A stretch of DNA of 64,000 bases from Mycoplasma suis str. Illinois (GCF_000179035.2 NC_015155.1:434001-498000); one strand, 5' to 3'; counted from the first letter of the stretch, positions 43,192-54,396 are shown. Made by a program: numbers and translations. The notes: a model not told the origin generated them from the letters alone.

Positions 43192-44613
43192 TTAAAGACC
43201 ATATTCTGAACATTTTGTTCAGAATTGATCATTCTTATATCAACTAGAAAGACTTAAGAAAGATATTTTGTATTCCCTTACATAATGTTTAGCTTCAGGA
43301 ATCTTGAAAAGACAAAGTCTCTTCTGATCTATTTCTTCCTCTTTAAAAATTACTTTTCAGGCAGCCTCACATCCTTGTTGCTTCCCTAAAGAGGTAGAGG
43401 AAAAGAAATTTCAAATACTCAATTCAAATTGCTTACACTCAACATCTATTATTCCTCCATCTCTACCATTTTTCTTTAGGGAATCAAAAATTTGTTTTGA
43501 TTTTTGATTATCCTTAAATTCTTCTTTTTCTGCCAATCTTCAAGAATTTGATTTCTGATTTTTACTGGAAACCTTAATATCTCTGCTGCCAGAAGTTACT
43601 CCAGCTTTTATTACTCCCTGAATTCTAGGTAAAATGACACTTTCCCCTTCAATTGAAGATTCTTTAATGCTCACTTCCTTAATTGGATCTGAGCATTCTA
43701 AATAAAGATCATCTTTTTCTTCGAGAGAGTTACATTTTTTATAAGCTTCCTCCCCTCTCATTAATTTTTCTCCTAGAGAAATTAAATTGACTCCACCTTT
43801 ATTTTCGGATTCAACATGTTTATTTTCCAAGTATTCTTCTATTCAGTTATCTATAGCTTCTCCAGCTAAGATTCCTATTTCTCCTTTTTGAGGTAAGTGG
43901 ATCAATTTACCATTCCCTATGATTTCCTTTAATAAAGGAAATCTTCTTTTAGTTCTTCCTAAATAAATTAATTGTTCTGGCTTGATTTTCAAGCCATCAT
44001 CAATTCAAGTAATTCTCCCTCCTTTACCTAAAGATCTTCTAATAGTGTCACATTCAACAAAGATTTCTAATATTTCACATTGTTGATCTTCCCTAAGTTC
44101 TTCTCATCATTTTCCCAATAATTTCATTTCTTCTTCATTAAAAGATGACTGAACACTATTTTTATATTTCTGAATTACTTCTTGCTTGCCCTTTATTTCT
44201 TTTTCATCTCTTTCAAATTTATTAGAAATATCTCTTTTGCCGAATCAGAGATTATTTCTATCAATTAGTATTCCATCTTTTAGTACTCTTGCTTTTTGGC
44301 CGTAGTTAGAAGCCTTTATCTTTTTAACTACGTTATCCTTAGTCACTAAATAAATATCTTCTGTTGATCCTTCACTTTGGTATTTTCAACTACCGAAGTG
44401 AGATCCTCCTAAACTTCTTCTTTCTCCCGAATAATTAGTTTTCTTTAGTTCTGTTTTCTCTAAATCTTTAGAAACTTGTTGAAAGTAATTACTCTTTTTT
44501 GAAGAACTATTATTTCTTATATTTCCTGAATGATCTCCTAGAACATGAAACTTTAAGGAAGCTCCAAATATTCCACTTACTCCTACAAAAGAATAAATAA
44601 GCTTCTTTGTCAA
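43192..44613 (-). CDS. Family 2 protein M5, 473 aa
   Basis: TTG start (MTKKLIYSFVGVSGIFGASL), separated from the other M genes by the X array. YQSEGSTEDIYLVTKDNV, YGQKARVLKDGILIDRNNLW, LEIFVECDTIRRSLGKGGRI, EIGILAGEAIDNW, RIQGVIKAGVTSGSRDIKV, IIDVECKQF, KRLCLFKIPEAKHYVREY, and FWTKCSEYGL. Open throughout. Confidence 0.8.
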
Positions 44614-44643
44614 AATTTATTCTTTTTGACCAAGAAGAAAGTG

Positions 44644-44652
44644 CCCCCCCCC
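44644..44652 (-). repeat. G9 tract upstream of M5
   Basis: CCTGGGGGGGGGCACTTTC, 31 bp before the TTG start, outside the ORF. Confidence 0.8.
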
Positions 44653-44745
44653 AGGAAGAGAAAGTGTTAATTTCTCTACAAAATAAATAAGAAATTTTAG
44701 ATGGTTTTTTAATTTAAAATTTCTTAAAAACTTTTAACTTTCTAC

Positions 44746-45353
44746 TTGATTTTTTCTAAATATTTGCTTGGAACTATAGTCTCTTTAACTGGTGGAGTAA
44801 ATTCTCTCGTTTTTATTTCCTCGGGGGGGGCGAAGCTTCAAGTCATAATTTAGCTCTAAAAGAACTAAATAACAATTTAGAGGAAACTTCCTCTAATAAT
44901 TTAAAAAGAATAAAACGCGAAGAACAAAGAGTAAGGGGAGAAGAAAAATCTAGTGACGACAATATAAAGAAGTTAAAGAAGGAGAATGAAAAAATTAACC
45001 AAAAAAGAAAAGAATCTGAACAAAGTGCGCAAGAATTACAAGTTCAACATAAGAAAACTTCTGAAACTATAAAAGAGAATAATAAGCAACTAGAAGAGAA
45101 GCAAAAAGAAATTCAACAAAAATTAAATGAAAAAATTAAAGAAATTTATGAAAAAGTAAAAAGTCAAGCTGAACAGGCAAAAAATAAATTTAAGAGTTTT
45201 TATGAATCAAAAGTTCAACAATTACAACAAGCTTTACAAAATTTAAAAAATTCCAATGAAAAACTAATTGAAGAGGTTAGAAGGAAACTAGATAATATGC
45301 AAAATGAAATTTTTGTAGGTCTTGATTTAGAGGAACAAAAGAAAGAAAAATAA
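44746..45353 (+). CDS. Coiled-coil family X5, phase OFF (202 aa when ON)
   Basis: TTG start (IFSKYLLGTIVSLTGGVNSL), G8 at 44823-44830. As assembled it stops after KLQVII. With 9 G it reads SGGGEASSHNLALKELNNNL and continues as the usual coiled coil to 45353. Total length is one base short. Most divergent of the X genes. Confidence 0.75.
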
Positions 45354-45360
45354 AAAAGGG

Positions 45361-45383
45361 GAAAGAGGGTTAGCCCCTCTTTC
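45361..45383 (+). terminator. Terminator after X5
   Basis: GAAAGAGGG ... CCCTCTTTC followed by a T-rich run (TTCTTTTT). Confidence 0.65.
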
Positions 45384-45401
45384 TTCTTTTTCCTAATTTA
45401 C

Positions 45402-45956
45402 TTAAGAAGAAGCTGTTGAATTTGAAACTTGATCGTTTTTAGGTGTACATGATACTTCTAATTTGTCACTTTCTCCATTAACTAATTCAACTCCGCAAAC
45501 ATATTTCTTTCCTCCTTTTTCTACTGTTCACGAATCTGCCGTAAATTCACTTCCTTCGCCAAACATCATTTCAAATTTTTCTAGAGCAGAATCTACCTTA
45601 TCTTTAATAACTTTGACTCATTCTCCGTCTATATTTTCTCCCTTTTCCATAACCCATTGGCCACAAACTTCAACTTCTTCTGTTGAAGTTTCACTACCTT
45701 TTTGAATATATTTCTTACATACTTTTTTGCCTGATTGATTATTTAAATATTCTGCAACTACTGTTCCTGATGTCCCTTCATCTCCCAAAGCTTGAGAACT
45801 ATCTGCTGAACTTCCTTCAGTTTGTTCAACTTGTTGTCCTTCTAACTCTAAACCTTGTCCATATTTAACTAATGTCTTTATTCCGTAACCTGCTGAACCA
45901 ACAGAAGCGATAATCCCTAAAGCTGAGAGAGAGACTTTTAGACTCCCTATAAGCAT
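45402..45956 (-). CDS. Four-cysteine anchored protein, 184 aa
   Basis: ATG start, anchor LKVSLSALGIIASVGSAGYG, acidic Ser/Gly linker, then KVCKKYIQKGSE, EVCGQWVMEKGENIDGEW and the C-terminal pair YVCGVELVNGESDKLEVSC. No tract. Confidence 0.7.
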
Positions 45957-46065
45957 TTTTAACTACCTAGATTATTTTAGTTGAGTTTTAAGGTGAACTT
46001 CCCAAAACCTAAAAGTTCAGAACTTCTCTCGACTCTAAAAAATTTAAGGATTCAAAAAAATAAAT

Positions 46066-46089
46066 GTGAAAAAATTATAACTTTTTCAC
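46066..46089. terminator. Hairpin downstream of N1
   Basis: GTGAAAAA ... TTTTTCAC, 8 bp stem, 84 bp past the N1 stop. The 46090-46172 stretch shows nothing else. Confidence 0.4.
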
Positions 46090-46172
46090 ATCCAAATGTT
46101 TTATATTACATGGAAATAAATAATTTTACCACTAAAGCTCTAAAAATACCTAATTAATTATTCATTTTCTTT

Positions 46173-47203
46173 TTAGTTTTTATTCAAGCCCAACATTTTC
46201 ATTTGATCCATATCTTGAAGTAACCTAATAGTCACTTTCAAAACCAATATTTTCAAGAAATTCTCTTTTTCTCTCTCCAAATCTGATTCTTCAGAAAGAC
46301 AAGAATTTCTCGAAGAAATAAATACAAAGCAAGCTCTTTTAGTTGGTCTGTTTTTTATTTGAATCTCTCTTTGAGTTAAGTAATCATACCTAACTTTCAT
46401 TAACTTTTGAACTTTTTCTCCTAACAGAAAATCAGATACTTTTAAGTTCTGTTCTGGTCATCCTATTTCATTTAAAGTACTTAAAACCTCTTTGCACTGC
46501 GAAGAGTTTTTAAGAAAAGGAGAACTGCCCTCACTAACTTCTTCTAATTGTTTTGAAAGTTTCTCCTTGCCTTCTAATGAATCACAAAAACCTTTATAGA
46601 ATTCTTGAACTGATTTTCTTTCCTGTCAAGTCAATAGATCAATATTTCTTCCATAAGAAATATTTCAAGTGGGATTCTGTTCTTTTAACCGTTTGGCTGC
46701 AATCATCCTCTTTATTGAATTTCCTACTTTATAAAGAGTGCTTTTGTAATTATCGTTATATTCTTTAACTTCTTCAGAAATTTTCTCTTTCTTTTCTACT
46801 GTTTGCTCGCCAATTTCTATAGTTTTTACTTCTTTTTTAATTTCTTGCGAAATATTTTGAATATTTTTTTCTTCCTTTTGTTCTATAACTTCAAAAGAAG
46901 AAAAAGGATTTCCTTGAAAGTTATCTAGTGAAAAATCTAATTCTTTATTCTCTAGTTCTATCTCTAAATTTGTTTGATGTTGAAAATCTGCTTGAGTTAG
47001 ATTTAGTCTAGAAGTCTCTAAATTTAAATCTTTTCTATCTCCATCAATTTTTAATTGTTTAGGAGGAGGAAATTCTTTTCTTTTTCCAAAAAAATTTAAT
47101 GAGTAATTGGGTGATTTCCAATCATTAATTAAAAAGGGGGCTGATATCCCCCCCCAGCAATTAACACTAAAGCATAAACTTCCTTACGACTGAGAAGGCT
47201 CAA
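46173..47203 (-). CDS. Family N protein N1, phase OFF (343 aa when ON)
   Basis: TTG start at 47203 (SLLSRKEVYALVLIAGG). G8 tract 47148-47155; with 9 G the frame reads AGGGISAPFLINDWKSP and stays open to the end. Landmarks shared with N2: ERKSVQEFYKGFCDS, a C...L...GWPE motif, LLGEKVQ, CFVFISSRNSCLSEE and ILVLKVTIRLLQDMDQMK at the C-terminus. Total length is one base short. As assembled the product is only ~25 aa. Confidence 0.75.
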
Positions 47204-47277
47204 GCCTTAAGAAGAGAAAGATTTAAAAAATCTTTTTAACTAAAAGAAAGTAGATTATCTATTATTATTTGACAAAA

Positions 47278-47295
47278 CTCCCGATAATTCGGGAG
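47278..47295. terminator. Hairpin downstream of N2
   Basis: CTCCCG ATAATT CGGGAG, 6 bp stem, 17 bp past the N2 stop. Confidence 0.45.
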
Positions 47296-47311
47296 AATTT
47301 GACCTAATTGC

Positions 47312-48406
47312 TTAATTTTTGGGAGTCCCAGAATTTGTTTTTTGCATTCTATCCATATCTTGTAATAACTTAATCATCACTTTTAAAACCAACGCTTTTA
47401 AAAGATTTTTCTTATCTCTCACCAAAACTTCTTCATCAGTTAAACATTTTTTAGCTGAAGGAATAAATAAAGCGCAAACTCTATTGATTGAACCTTCTTT
47501 TAATAATTCTTCTTTCATCTTTAATTGATCTGACATACTCTTAAATATTGTTTCAACTTTTGGTCCTAACAAAAGATTTGAGAAGGTCATATCATCTTCT
47601 GGTCATCCCATGCCAGTTAAAGCTTCAAGAATCTTTTTACAACTAGAAGATTCTTCTAAATAACTTCTAGTTCCTTGACCTTCAACTACTTGTAGTTTTC
47701 CTGTTAAATCTTCTTTCTTTGAAATTGAATCACAATAAGACTTATAGAATTCTTGAACTGACTTTCTTTCTTCTTTATTGAAATTCTCAATAACAGAAGA
47801 AAGAGAAGTCTTAGGAACATTTCTGCTTTGTGATTTAGATTTATTTGAACTTCAGACTGCGTGCATTTTTCTAGCTGATCTCTTAACTTTTTCTAAACTT
47901 GTTTGGAAATTAGTCTTATAAGACTCTAAATCTTTATCAGTTTTTTCTTTTTGATGAACGATTTCTACTTGAATTTCTTCAGTTTGACCTTTTTTGCTAA
48001 TTTCTTTTTGAATATTTTCTATGTAATCTTTTCCGGAGATTTCTCCTAATCCTGAAAAATCATTAGAGGAGAAAACATTATTTAATAAAGATTCTTGGGA
48101 ATTTATTGAAATTCCTAAAGAATCTTCTTGAACATTTATTTCTAGAGAACTTGAATTATGACTAGTTTGATTAGGAATTTTTATGGAACTGACTTCAGTT
48201 CCATCTATTAAAGAATTATTTATATGTAAATTACTTAAAGTATTTCCGTAATTTAAGCTACTTATAAGGGAATTTTTATTCCCTGATAATGAATTTCCAA
48301 AAGATAAATTATTTAAATCTAAATTTCCAGTCATAAAGGGAATAGTTGCTCCCGCAGGAATCAACAAAGCCAAAAGATATAAAACTTTTTTACCTCCGAT
48401 TAACAA
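47312..48406 (-). CDS. Family N protein N2, no tract, 364 aa
   Basis: TTG start, anchor KVLYLLALLIPAGATIPF, a Ser/Asn-rich region (residues ~25-90), charged middle, ERKSVQEFYKSYCDS, SCKKILEALTGMGWPE, LLGPKVETI, VCALFIPSAKKCLTDEE and ALVLKVMIKLLQDMDRM. Where N1 has Gly-Gly-Gly from the tract, N2 has GAT from normal codons, so N2 is a fixed version of the same protein. Confidence 0.75.
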
Positions 48407-48605
48407 GTTTTTGGGAAGTTAAAAAGAAAAAGCTAAAAAACTAGCTTTTTGCTTTTTTAAAGTAACTAGTTTTTTATTTTTAAGGGTCTTAAGTTAAAAA
48501 AAAAATTTCTAAAAATCTCTAATAATTTTATTGTTTTTTGAGAGCTTTTAAATCTTTGAAATTTCCGAGAGAAATCTCGGAAAATTTCTTTAAAACCTTA
48601 CTTTT

Positions 48606-49130
48606 TTATTTGTTGTTTTTTGTAGATTCTACGCAAGTAACCAATAGACTTTCTTGTTCATTTTCGAAATTTTTATTAGTACATGTTTTTTCGTCAACTT
48701 GTCAGCTATCTCCAATTTTTTCTTTTTGAGAAGAATCTTTAAATGCTGAGCCAAAAACATTTTTAGCTACTTCTTCAAATTTATTTTTCTTAGTTCAAAA
48801 CCAAATTGAAGGTTGTTCTCCAGAATTTCAAGTTGAACTTGCTTCTTTAACCAAAGATTGACATTCTTCCTCTGATAATTCTTGAGAATTAGAGTAATCA
48901 GAAGACTTTCCTTCTTCTTTTTTATTTCATCGATAACAAGTGTTTTTTCCAGAATTATCTTTGGATTTGGAGATTTTTTCTCCAATTGTGTCAGTATCTC
49001 TCTTCTTTCAATCAATTTTTTCTGTCTTCGTCGCTTTAGATGAACTCTCATTAACTGCAAATCAAGCCGATGTTCCAGCTACAGCAGTAGAAATTCCTCC
49101 TAAAGTTCCTAAAAGTAATTGCTTAATCAT
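48606..49130 (-). CDS. Four-cysteine anchored protein, 174 aa
   Basis: ATG start, anchor LLLGTLGGISTAVAGTSAW, then NTCYRWNKKEEG, EEECQSLVKEASSTW and the pair KTCTNKNFENEQESLLVTC. Seven TGA-Trp codons. An overlapping minus-strand frame (48767-49060) is a shadow. Confidence 0.75.
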
Positions 49131-49211
49131 TATTTATCTAAAGTTCTAGTTAAAAATTAAATTATAGTTTTTAGAAGATTTCTTCTGGAGGAAAAGGGGA
49201 GAAAACTATTT

Positions 49212-49700
49212 TTAGCTGGAGAAATTATTATTAGGTTTTTCTAAATTAGCTCCACAAGCTATAGCAACACTTTCTTGTTCTCCCTTAAATTCTTTTGCAA
49301 AACACTTTAGAGGTTTAGGCCCCTCAAAATATCCACTTTTCAATAAATCATCATTCAACTTTGAAAGTTCAGCAGTTATTTTTACCGAATTCAATTTATT
49401 TTTTCTCACTCACATTCAACTTGTTGATCTATTATCAAAATTTTTCTTTATAGAGTCCTCGAATTCCTTAATTAACTTACTGCATTCATTATTTTCATTT
49501 CCTATATTTTTAAGATCAACTCATCCTTCTTCTTCAATTCATCTTTTACATTCTTTTCCAATCACTTGTTCTGCAACTACCTCTTTACCTCTTGGAGTTC
49601 AAGAAGAATTTTTATTTAATAAATAATTTAAGGAGCTAGCACTTCCGCCAGCAATAGCTATTCCGGAAGCTCCAATTAGTACTACTTTTTTAAGAAACAT
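49212..49700 (-). CDS. Four-cysteine anchored protein, 162 aa
   Basis: ATG start, anchor KKVVLIGASGIAIAGGSASS, then KECKRWIEEEGWVDLKNIG, NECSKLIKEFEDSIKKNF and the pair CFAKEFKGEQESVAIAC near the end. No tract. Confidence 0.75.
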
Positions 49701-49760
49701 TATTTCTATTTAAAAATTAATTACTGGGAATTCCCAGTAATTAATTTTTAAGTTTTTGTT

Positions 49761-50311
49761 TTATTCTGAGTCTTGGTCTCCGTAAGTTCCTTCAAAGCAA
49801 TCAAATCTAACTGTTTTTTGACCTTCTGATGAATCAGAAACATAACAAGCTATTCCTTTTGGTAGTGAATCTCCTGAATTTGTCGTTGAAGTGGTAATTT
49901 GAGTTTCTTCTGAATTTCCTAATTTAATTCCTCAAATTCCTGAGGCTAGATTTTCAGATTCATTCAATAAAGGAGTTTGTTCAGAAGAATCTTCTTGATT
50001 TTTTCTAATTGAGTTTCTGTCGAAAGTAATAGAAAATTGTCCTTTAAGTTTTTCTGAAGTTATTGCTTCTTCATTACCTTTAGAACAATTTTCTTGTTCT
50101 TGAATTATTTCTTGACTTTCTTGAGGAGTATTTTTGAAACAAAATTGTCCCTTAGGGACAACAAAGTCCTTTAGGGAACTTTCTTTATATCCTTTGCCTA
50201 GTAGTTGGTGAATGCCCCCCCCGCAGTGAAAATGATTGGAGTAGAAATTCCTCCAGCAACTGCTGAAAAAGCAGCAACAAGAATAGATAATCCTTTAATT
50301 CCTAAAGCCAT
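49761..50311 (-). CDS. Anchored Cys protein, phase OFF (183 aa when ON)
   Basis: ATG start (MALGIKGLSILVAAFSAVAG). G8 at 50215-50222; as assembled it stops after AGGAFTNY. With 9 G: AGGGIHQLLGKGYKESS, a QFCFKNTP segment, ENCSKGNEE, GIACYVSDSSEGQKTVRFDC and the end FEGTYGDQDSE. Length is one base short. Directly downstream of the 16S gene. Confidence 0.75.
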
Positions 50312-50416
50312 TTCTTAAATAATTTTAGACATTGTTGAAAAAAGAAAAGAAAAATAAATTAGATAGTTTTGAGAATAAAAGGTAAACCAGCCTGTAAAAC
50401 CTCTTCCATAAAAAAA

Positions 50417-51928
50417 TAAAAAGTTATCCACCCGCACGTTCTCGTACGGGTACCTTGTTACGACTTAACTCCAATCAAAATTACCAATCTAGACGTAATT
50501 AAATACGGTTTTAATTAGTACTTTCTTTCGTAGTTTGACGGGCGGTGTGTACAAGACCTGGGAACGTATTCACCCTGATATAGCTGACACAGGATTACTA
50601 GTGATTCCATCTTCAAATAGGCGAATTGCAGCCTTTTATCCGGACTGAGATAGACTTTAGGTGATTAACTCACTATCGCTAGATTGTAACACATTGTATC
50701 TACCATTGTAGCACGTTTGCAGCCCAAGGCATAAGGGGCATGATGACTTGACTTGGCCCCATCCTTCCTAGATCTTACGATTCAGTCATATTAGAACTAA
50801 ACAACTAATATGAAGGGTTGCGCTCGTTACGGGACTTAACCAAACATCTCAAGACACGAGCTGACGACAGCCATGCACCACCTGTCATTCTGATAGCCTC
50901 CACTATATTTCTATAGCTTTGCAGAAGATTGCAAGCCTTGGTAAGGTTTTGCGTGTATGATCGAATTAAGCAACATGCTCCACCACTTGTTCAGGTCCCC
51001 GTCAATTTCTTTGAGTTTCATATTTGCATATATACTACCCAGGCGGGGTATTTAACGCGTTAGCTACATCACTCAACTTAAATTCAAATGACTAATACCC
51101 ATCGTTTACGGCGTGGACTACTGGGGTATCTAATCCCATTTGCTACCCACGCTTTCAAGCCTCAGCGTCAATTATGTCCCAGGCACTCGCCTTAGCCTCT
51201 GGTGTTCCTCAATATATCTACGTATTCCACCACTACACATTGAATTCCAGTGCCCTCTAACTAATTCTAGAAGTGTAATCTCCACCGCGAACACTTGTTA
51301 AGCAAGTACTTTTAACAATGGATACACACTTCAGCCTACGCTTCCTTTACGCCCAATAAATCCGGATAATGCTCGTGACCTATGTTTTACCGCAGCTGCT
51401 GGCACATAGTTAGCTGTCACTTATTCAATTAGTACAATCAGGGCGCGACCATTTCCTGTCGCGCTTTTTTTCCTAAATAAAAGAACTTTACAATCAGAAG
51501 ACCTTCATCGTTCACGTGGTATTGCTCCATCAGACTTTCGTCCATTGTGAAAAATTCCTCACTGCTGCTTCCCGTAGGAATATGGGCCATATCTCAATCC
51601 CATTGCGGCTGTTCAACCTCTCAGTCCAGCTACCCATCATCGACTTGGTGAGCCTTTACCTCTCCAACTATCTAATAGGACATACTCCTATTTACCCGCA
51701 AGGCCACCTTGCGGCAGCCTCCTTTAATTTAAGCTAGTTCCTCTAGCCTAAACCTATGGATTATTAATAGCTCTTTCGAGCTGCTATTTTCCTCAGATAA
51801 GTAAGTTAAGTATGCGTTACTCGCCCGTTTGCCACTAAAAAGACCCGAGGGCCTTTTTCGTTCGACTTGCATGTGTTATGCATACCACCAGCATTAATCC
51901 TGAGCCAGAATCAAACTCTCATCAAATT
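50417..51928 (-). rRNA. rrs: 16S ribosomal RNA
   Basis: The 5' part contains AGAGTTTGATTCTGGCTCAG (51900-51920), the middle contains the 515-533 and 790-region sequences, and the 3' part GTCGTAACAAGGTACCCGTA. Ends are estimated. The 3' end reads GGGTGGATAACTTTTTATTT where other bacteria have GGTTGGATCACCTCCTT: the anti-Shine-Dalgarno CCTCC is absent. No 23S or 5S gene follows; the next gene downstream is a phase-variable protein. Confidence 0.97.
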
Positions 51929-52121
51929 GTCCGGTTTACCTCCTAAACTATTCTCAAATAACTATCTTTAAACCCAAATTTAGACATTAGGTCTCTTTGA
52001 TTTTAATAAGCAGCACTTTTTTAAGAAAAATCCGAAAAACTGATTTAACTTTTCAGAAACTTTCAATCAATTAATTTGTTAAGTCCCTCAAGAAGAGGGA
52101 CTTAACTGAATTTTCTAGTTT
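51929..52121 (-). promoter_or_regulatory. Upstream region of 16S
   Basis: AT-rich, no ORF. A TATTAAAAT stretch near 51993-52001 is a possible -10 element. A hairpin GTCCCTC AAGAA GAGGGAC at 52083-52101 probably ends the gene at 52122. Confidence 0.35.
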
Positions 52122-52619
52122 TTATCTAGAGGGATTGGAATTTATTTTTTCCCTACAAACTATTTTTGTTTTTTCTTTTTGATTAATTTCATTTCCTGAA
52201 GGAACAATTTTCTTGCAAGTTAATTCTTTATTTTCTTTATTAATTGTTCAAATTTGTTCATTATTGCTTTCTACTCCCCTTTCATTACCAAATAATCCGT
52301 AACTTTTTAATATAGTTTCGACTTTCTTATTGTCAATTTCCAACCAATAAATTGGTTTTCCTTCACTATCACTTGAAGTTTCTTCAGTACCCAAACTAAA
52401 ACAAGTGTCTGGATAAGTTATATCTTTCTTTCAGTCATAATAACCTCAAGATTCAAATCACTCCTCACAAAGTTCATTTCTTATTCCATCTTTTTTGTAT
52501 ACAAACTTAGCTATTGAAACTGCATCTTTATTTTTCAAGGCAGTAAAAACTCCATAACTAGTTCCGGAGAGAGCTAATCCTCCTCCGGAAATTAGAGCTA
52601 TATGTATTGCCTTAAACAT
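52122..52619 (-). CDS. Four-cysteine anchored protein, 165 aa
   Basis: ATG start, anchor HIALISGGGLALSGTSYG, then NELCEEWFESWGYYDW, PDTCFSLGTEE, a LTCKKIVPSGNE segment and IVCREKINSNPSR at the end. No tract. Confidence 0.75.
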
Positions 52620-52776
52620 ATTTATTTAATTATTTCCAGAAAATTTGACAAATTACGTAAATTTTAAAAATTTATAAAATACCAGAATTTAGTATTATTT
52701 TTTAAAAAAATTTTTTAAAAGCTACTTTTAGTAGCTTTCTTGAAACTAAAAAATTATTTCAATATTAGGAAATTGT

Positions 52777-53559
52777 TTAGACTTTGCAAGTTATTTCTAT
52801 TTGATTATCAACTTCTCTAGCTGTACATCAACCAGATTGTGAAGAAAATCATCCATATCTATATCCTTCTTTATTTCCGGAATAATTAAATCCATAATCA
52901 GCCATTCCTCAATTTTCAGCCTCTCTAGAGATGTCCTGCTCAGAAGCTCTTAAAACTCTCAAAATTCTTCCATCCTCTCCCGAAACTGATTTAGCTCAAC
53001 CTTCACATTCTTTTCTAGAAACTTCTATATCTTCATATTGTTCTTGTGTTGCTACTTGACAAATTCTTAATTCTTTATAAATTGTTCTTCCATCTGTTCT
53101 ATTATTGTTATCTACTTCTTTCTTGTCTACTGCGACATATTGAGAAACTAATTTCACATTTGAAGATCCTGAATTAGTTCTATCAAACTCTTTTCACCCC
53201 TCTTCCCCTGAATCTTCAGTCTCTTTTAGAGAATTTGGAATATCAATTTCTTCCTTTTCTTGATTTCGATTATCCTCTCCAATTGATTCAGGCTTTTCTG
53301 GAATTTGAAGATCTTTTTCATTATCAAGTTTTTCTCTCTTAACTACTTCGCCTTCTTCGGCTAAAGGAATTTTCGGGCGTTTATCATCACTATGTTCAGA
53401 GCCATTATTAATGGAATCTTGTATGTCCTGACCTTCTCTAATTAATTCTTGACTTTTTATATCTTTATTTAGTAAAGTTCCAGCTAAAGAACCTCCTCCG
53501 ATAGCTCCAGTACCCACTGTACCAGCAATAGTCATTAAAAGTCTTTTTGGTACTGGCAT
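52777..53559 (-). CDS. Four-cysteine anchored protein with long acidic linker, 260 aa
   Basis: ATG start, anchor RLLMTIAGTVGTGAIGGGSL, then about 100 acidic, Glu/Asp-rich residues, and the module RICQVATQEQYED, RKECEGWAKSVSGEDG, GWCTAREVDNQIEITCKV. The linker is the main difference from its neighbours. Confidence 0.75.
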
Positions 53560-53709
53560 TTAAGTTTTTATTGTTGTCAGATGATTATATATTTAACCTT
53601 TGATTATATTCTCTAAATCTGTAATTTTTTAATTCAACTTCTACTACATTTTTCCAAAAAATTAAAAAAACTGAAAAGTTTTTAGAACTATCAGAAAAAT
53701 AATTGTTAA

Positions 53710-54186
53710 CTAGCTTTCAAGATTCACTTCAACTTGATTCATTACTTTTGGCTCACACTTAATTAAGAATTTTTCAAAACTATATAATTCCTCTTTTTTG
53801 CAAACCATTTCTTTAGTCTCTCATGTATCTTGTATTTCCTGTTTTTCCTCTATTAACCCTTCCTCTTCTAAAGATTTTTGTAATGATTCTTTTTCGACCT
53901 TCAATCATATTCTTTCGCCGATTGTTCTATCTTTATCTTCAAATTCTTTAGTTCATTCTCTACAACTTTCGTTAGTTACCTTTTCTTTTTGTTCTTTATT
54001 TTTTCACCTTATATAACAATTCTTCTCTTGACCTCCGGACTCAACATATTCTCACAATATTTCTGCTTCTTCCTTCTTTAAGTTTTCTCAAGCAACTAAA
54101 TTTTTAACTCCGATTCCGACTCCAGTTAATCCTCCGATAGTTCCGCCAGAAGCAACTATGCCTCATAAGACTTTATTGCTAATCAT
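53710..54186 (-). CDS. Four-cysteine anchored protein, 158 aa
   Basis: ATG start, anchor IVASGGTIGGLTGVGIG, then KNCYIRWKNKEQKEK, NESCREWTKEFEDKDR, and MVCKKEELYSFEKFLIKC. It is a compact example of the family: C..RW, C.EW...F and the C-terminal pair. Confidence 0.75.
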
Positions 54187-54358
54187 TTATTCAGTAAAAG
54201 ACTTCATTTCTACTTTTTTCTTAATGTTTGATTTTCAAAATTTTGCACAATAGCACTACACACTTTTTTCTCAAAAATTTGATTAAGGGTAAATTATATT
54301 TTTGCCACTTAAAGGTGGTGGTTTTAGAAGCTTTTATTATATAACTAAGTTTTTTAGT

Positions 54359-54381
54359 AAAAAGACCAACTTGGTCTTTTT
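54359..54381 (-). terminator. Hairpin downstream of the gene at 54397
   Basis: AAAAGACCA AC TTGGTCTTTT; the 54187-54358 spacer otherwise shows no gene. Confidence 0.5.
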
Positions 54382-54396
54382 TCTTAATCTACTAGT

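Noticed and set aside
46173-46400. 75 aa ORF read as a separate gene
   Set aside because: It is the C-terminal part of N1 and matches the same part of N2.
48767-49060. 97 aa minus-strand ORF
   Set aside because: It is a shadow of the four-cysteine gene 48606-49130, which in the other frame has the anchor, the Cys spacing and TGA-Trp codons.
51516-51737. Plus-strand 73 aa ORF
   Set aside because: It lies inside the 16S rRNA gene on the opposite strand.
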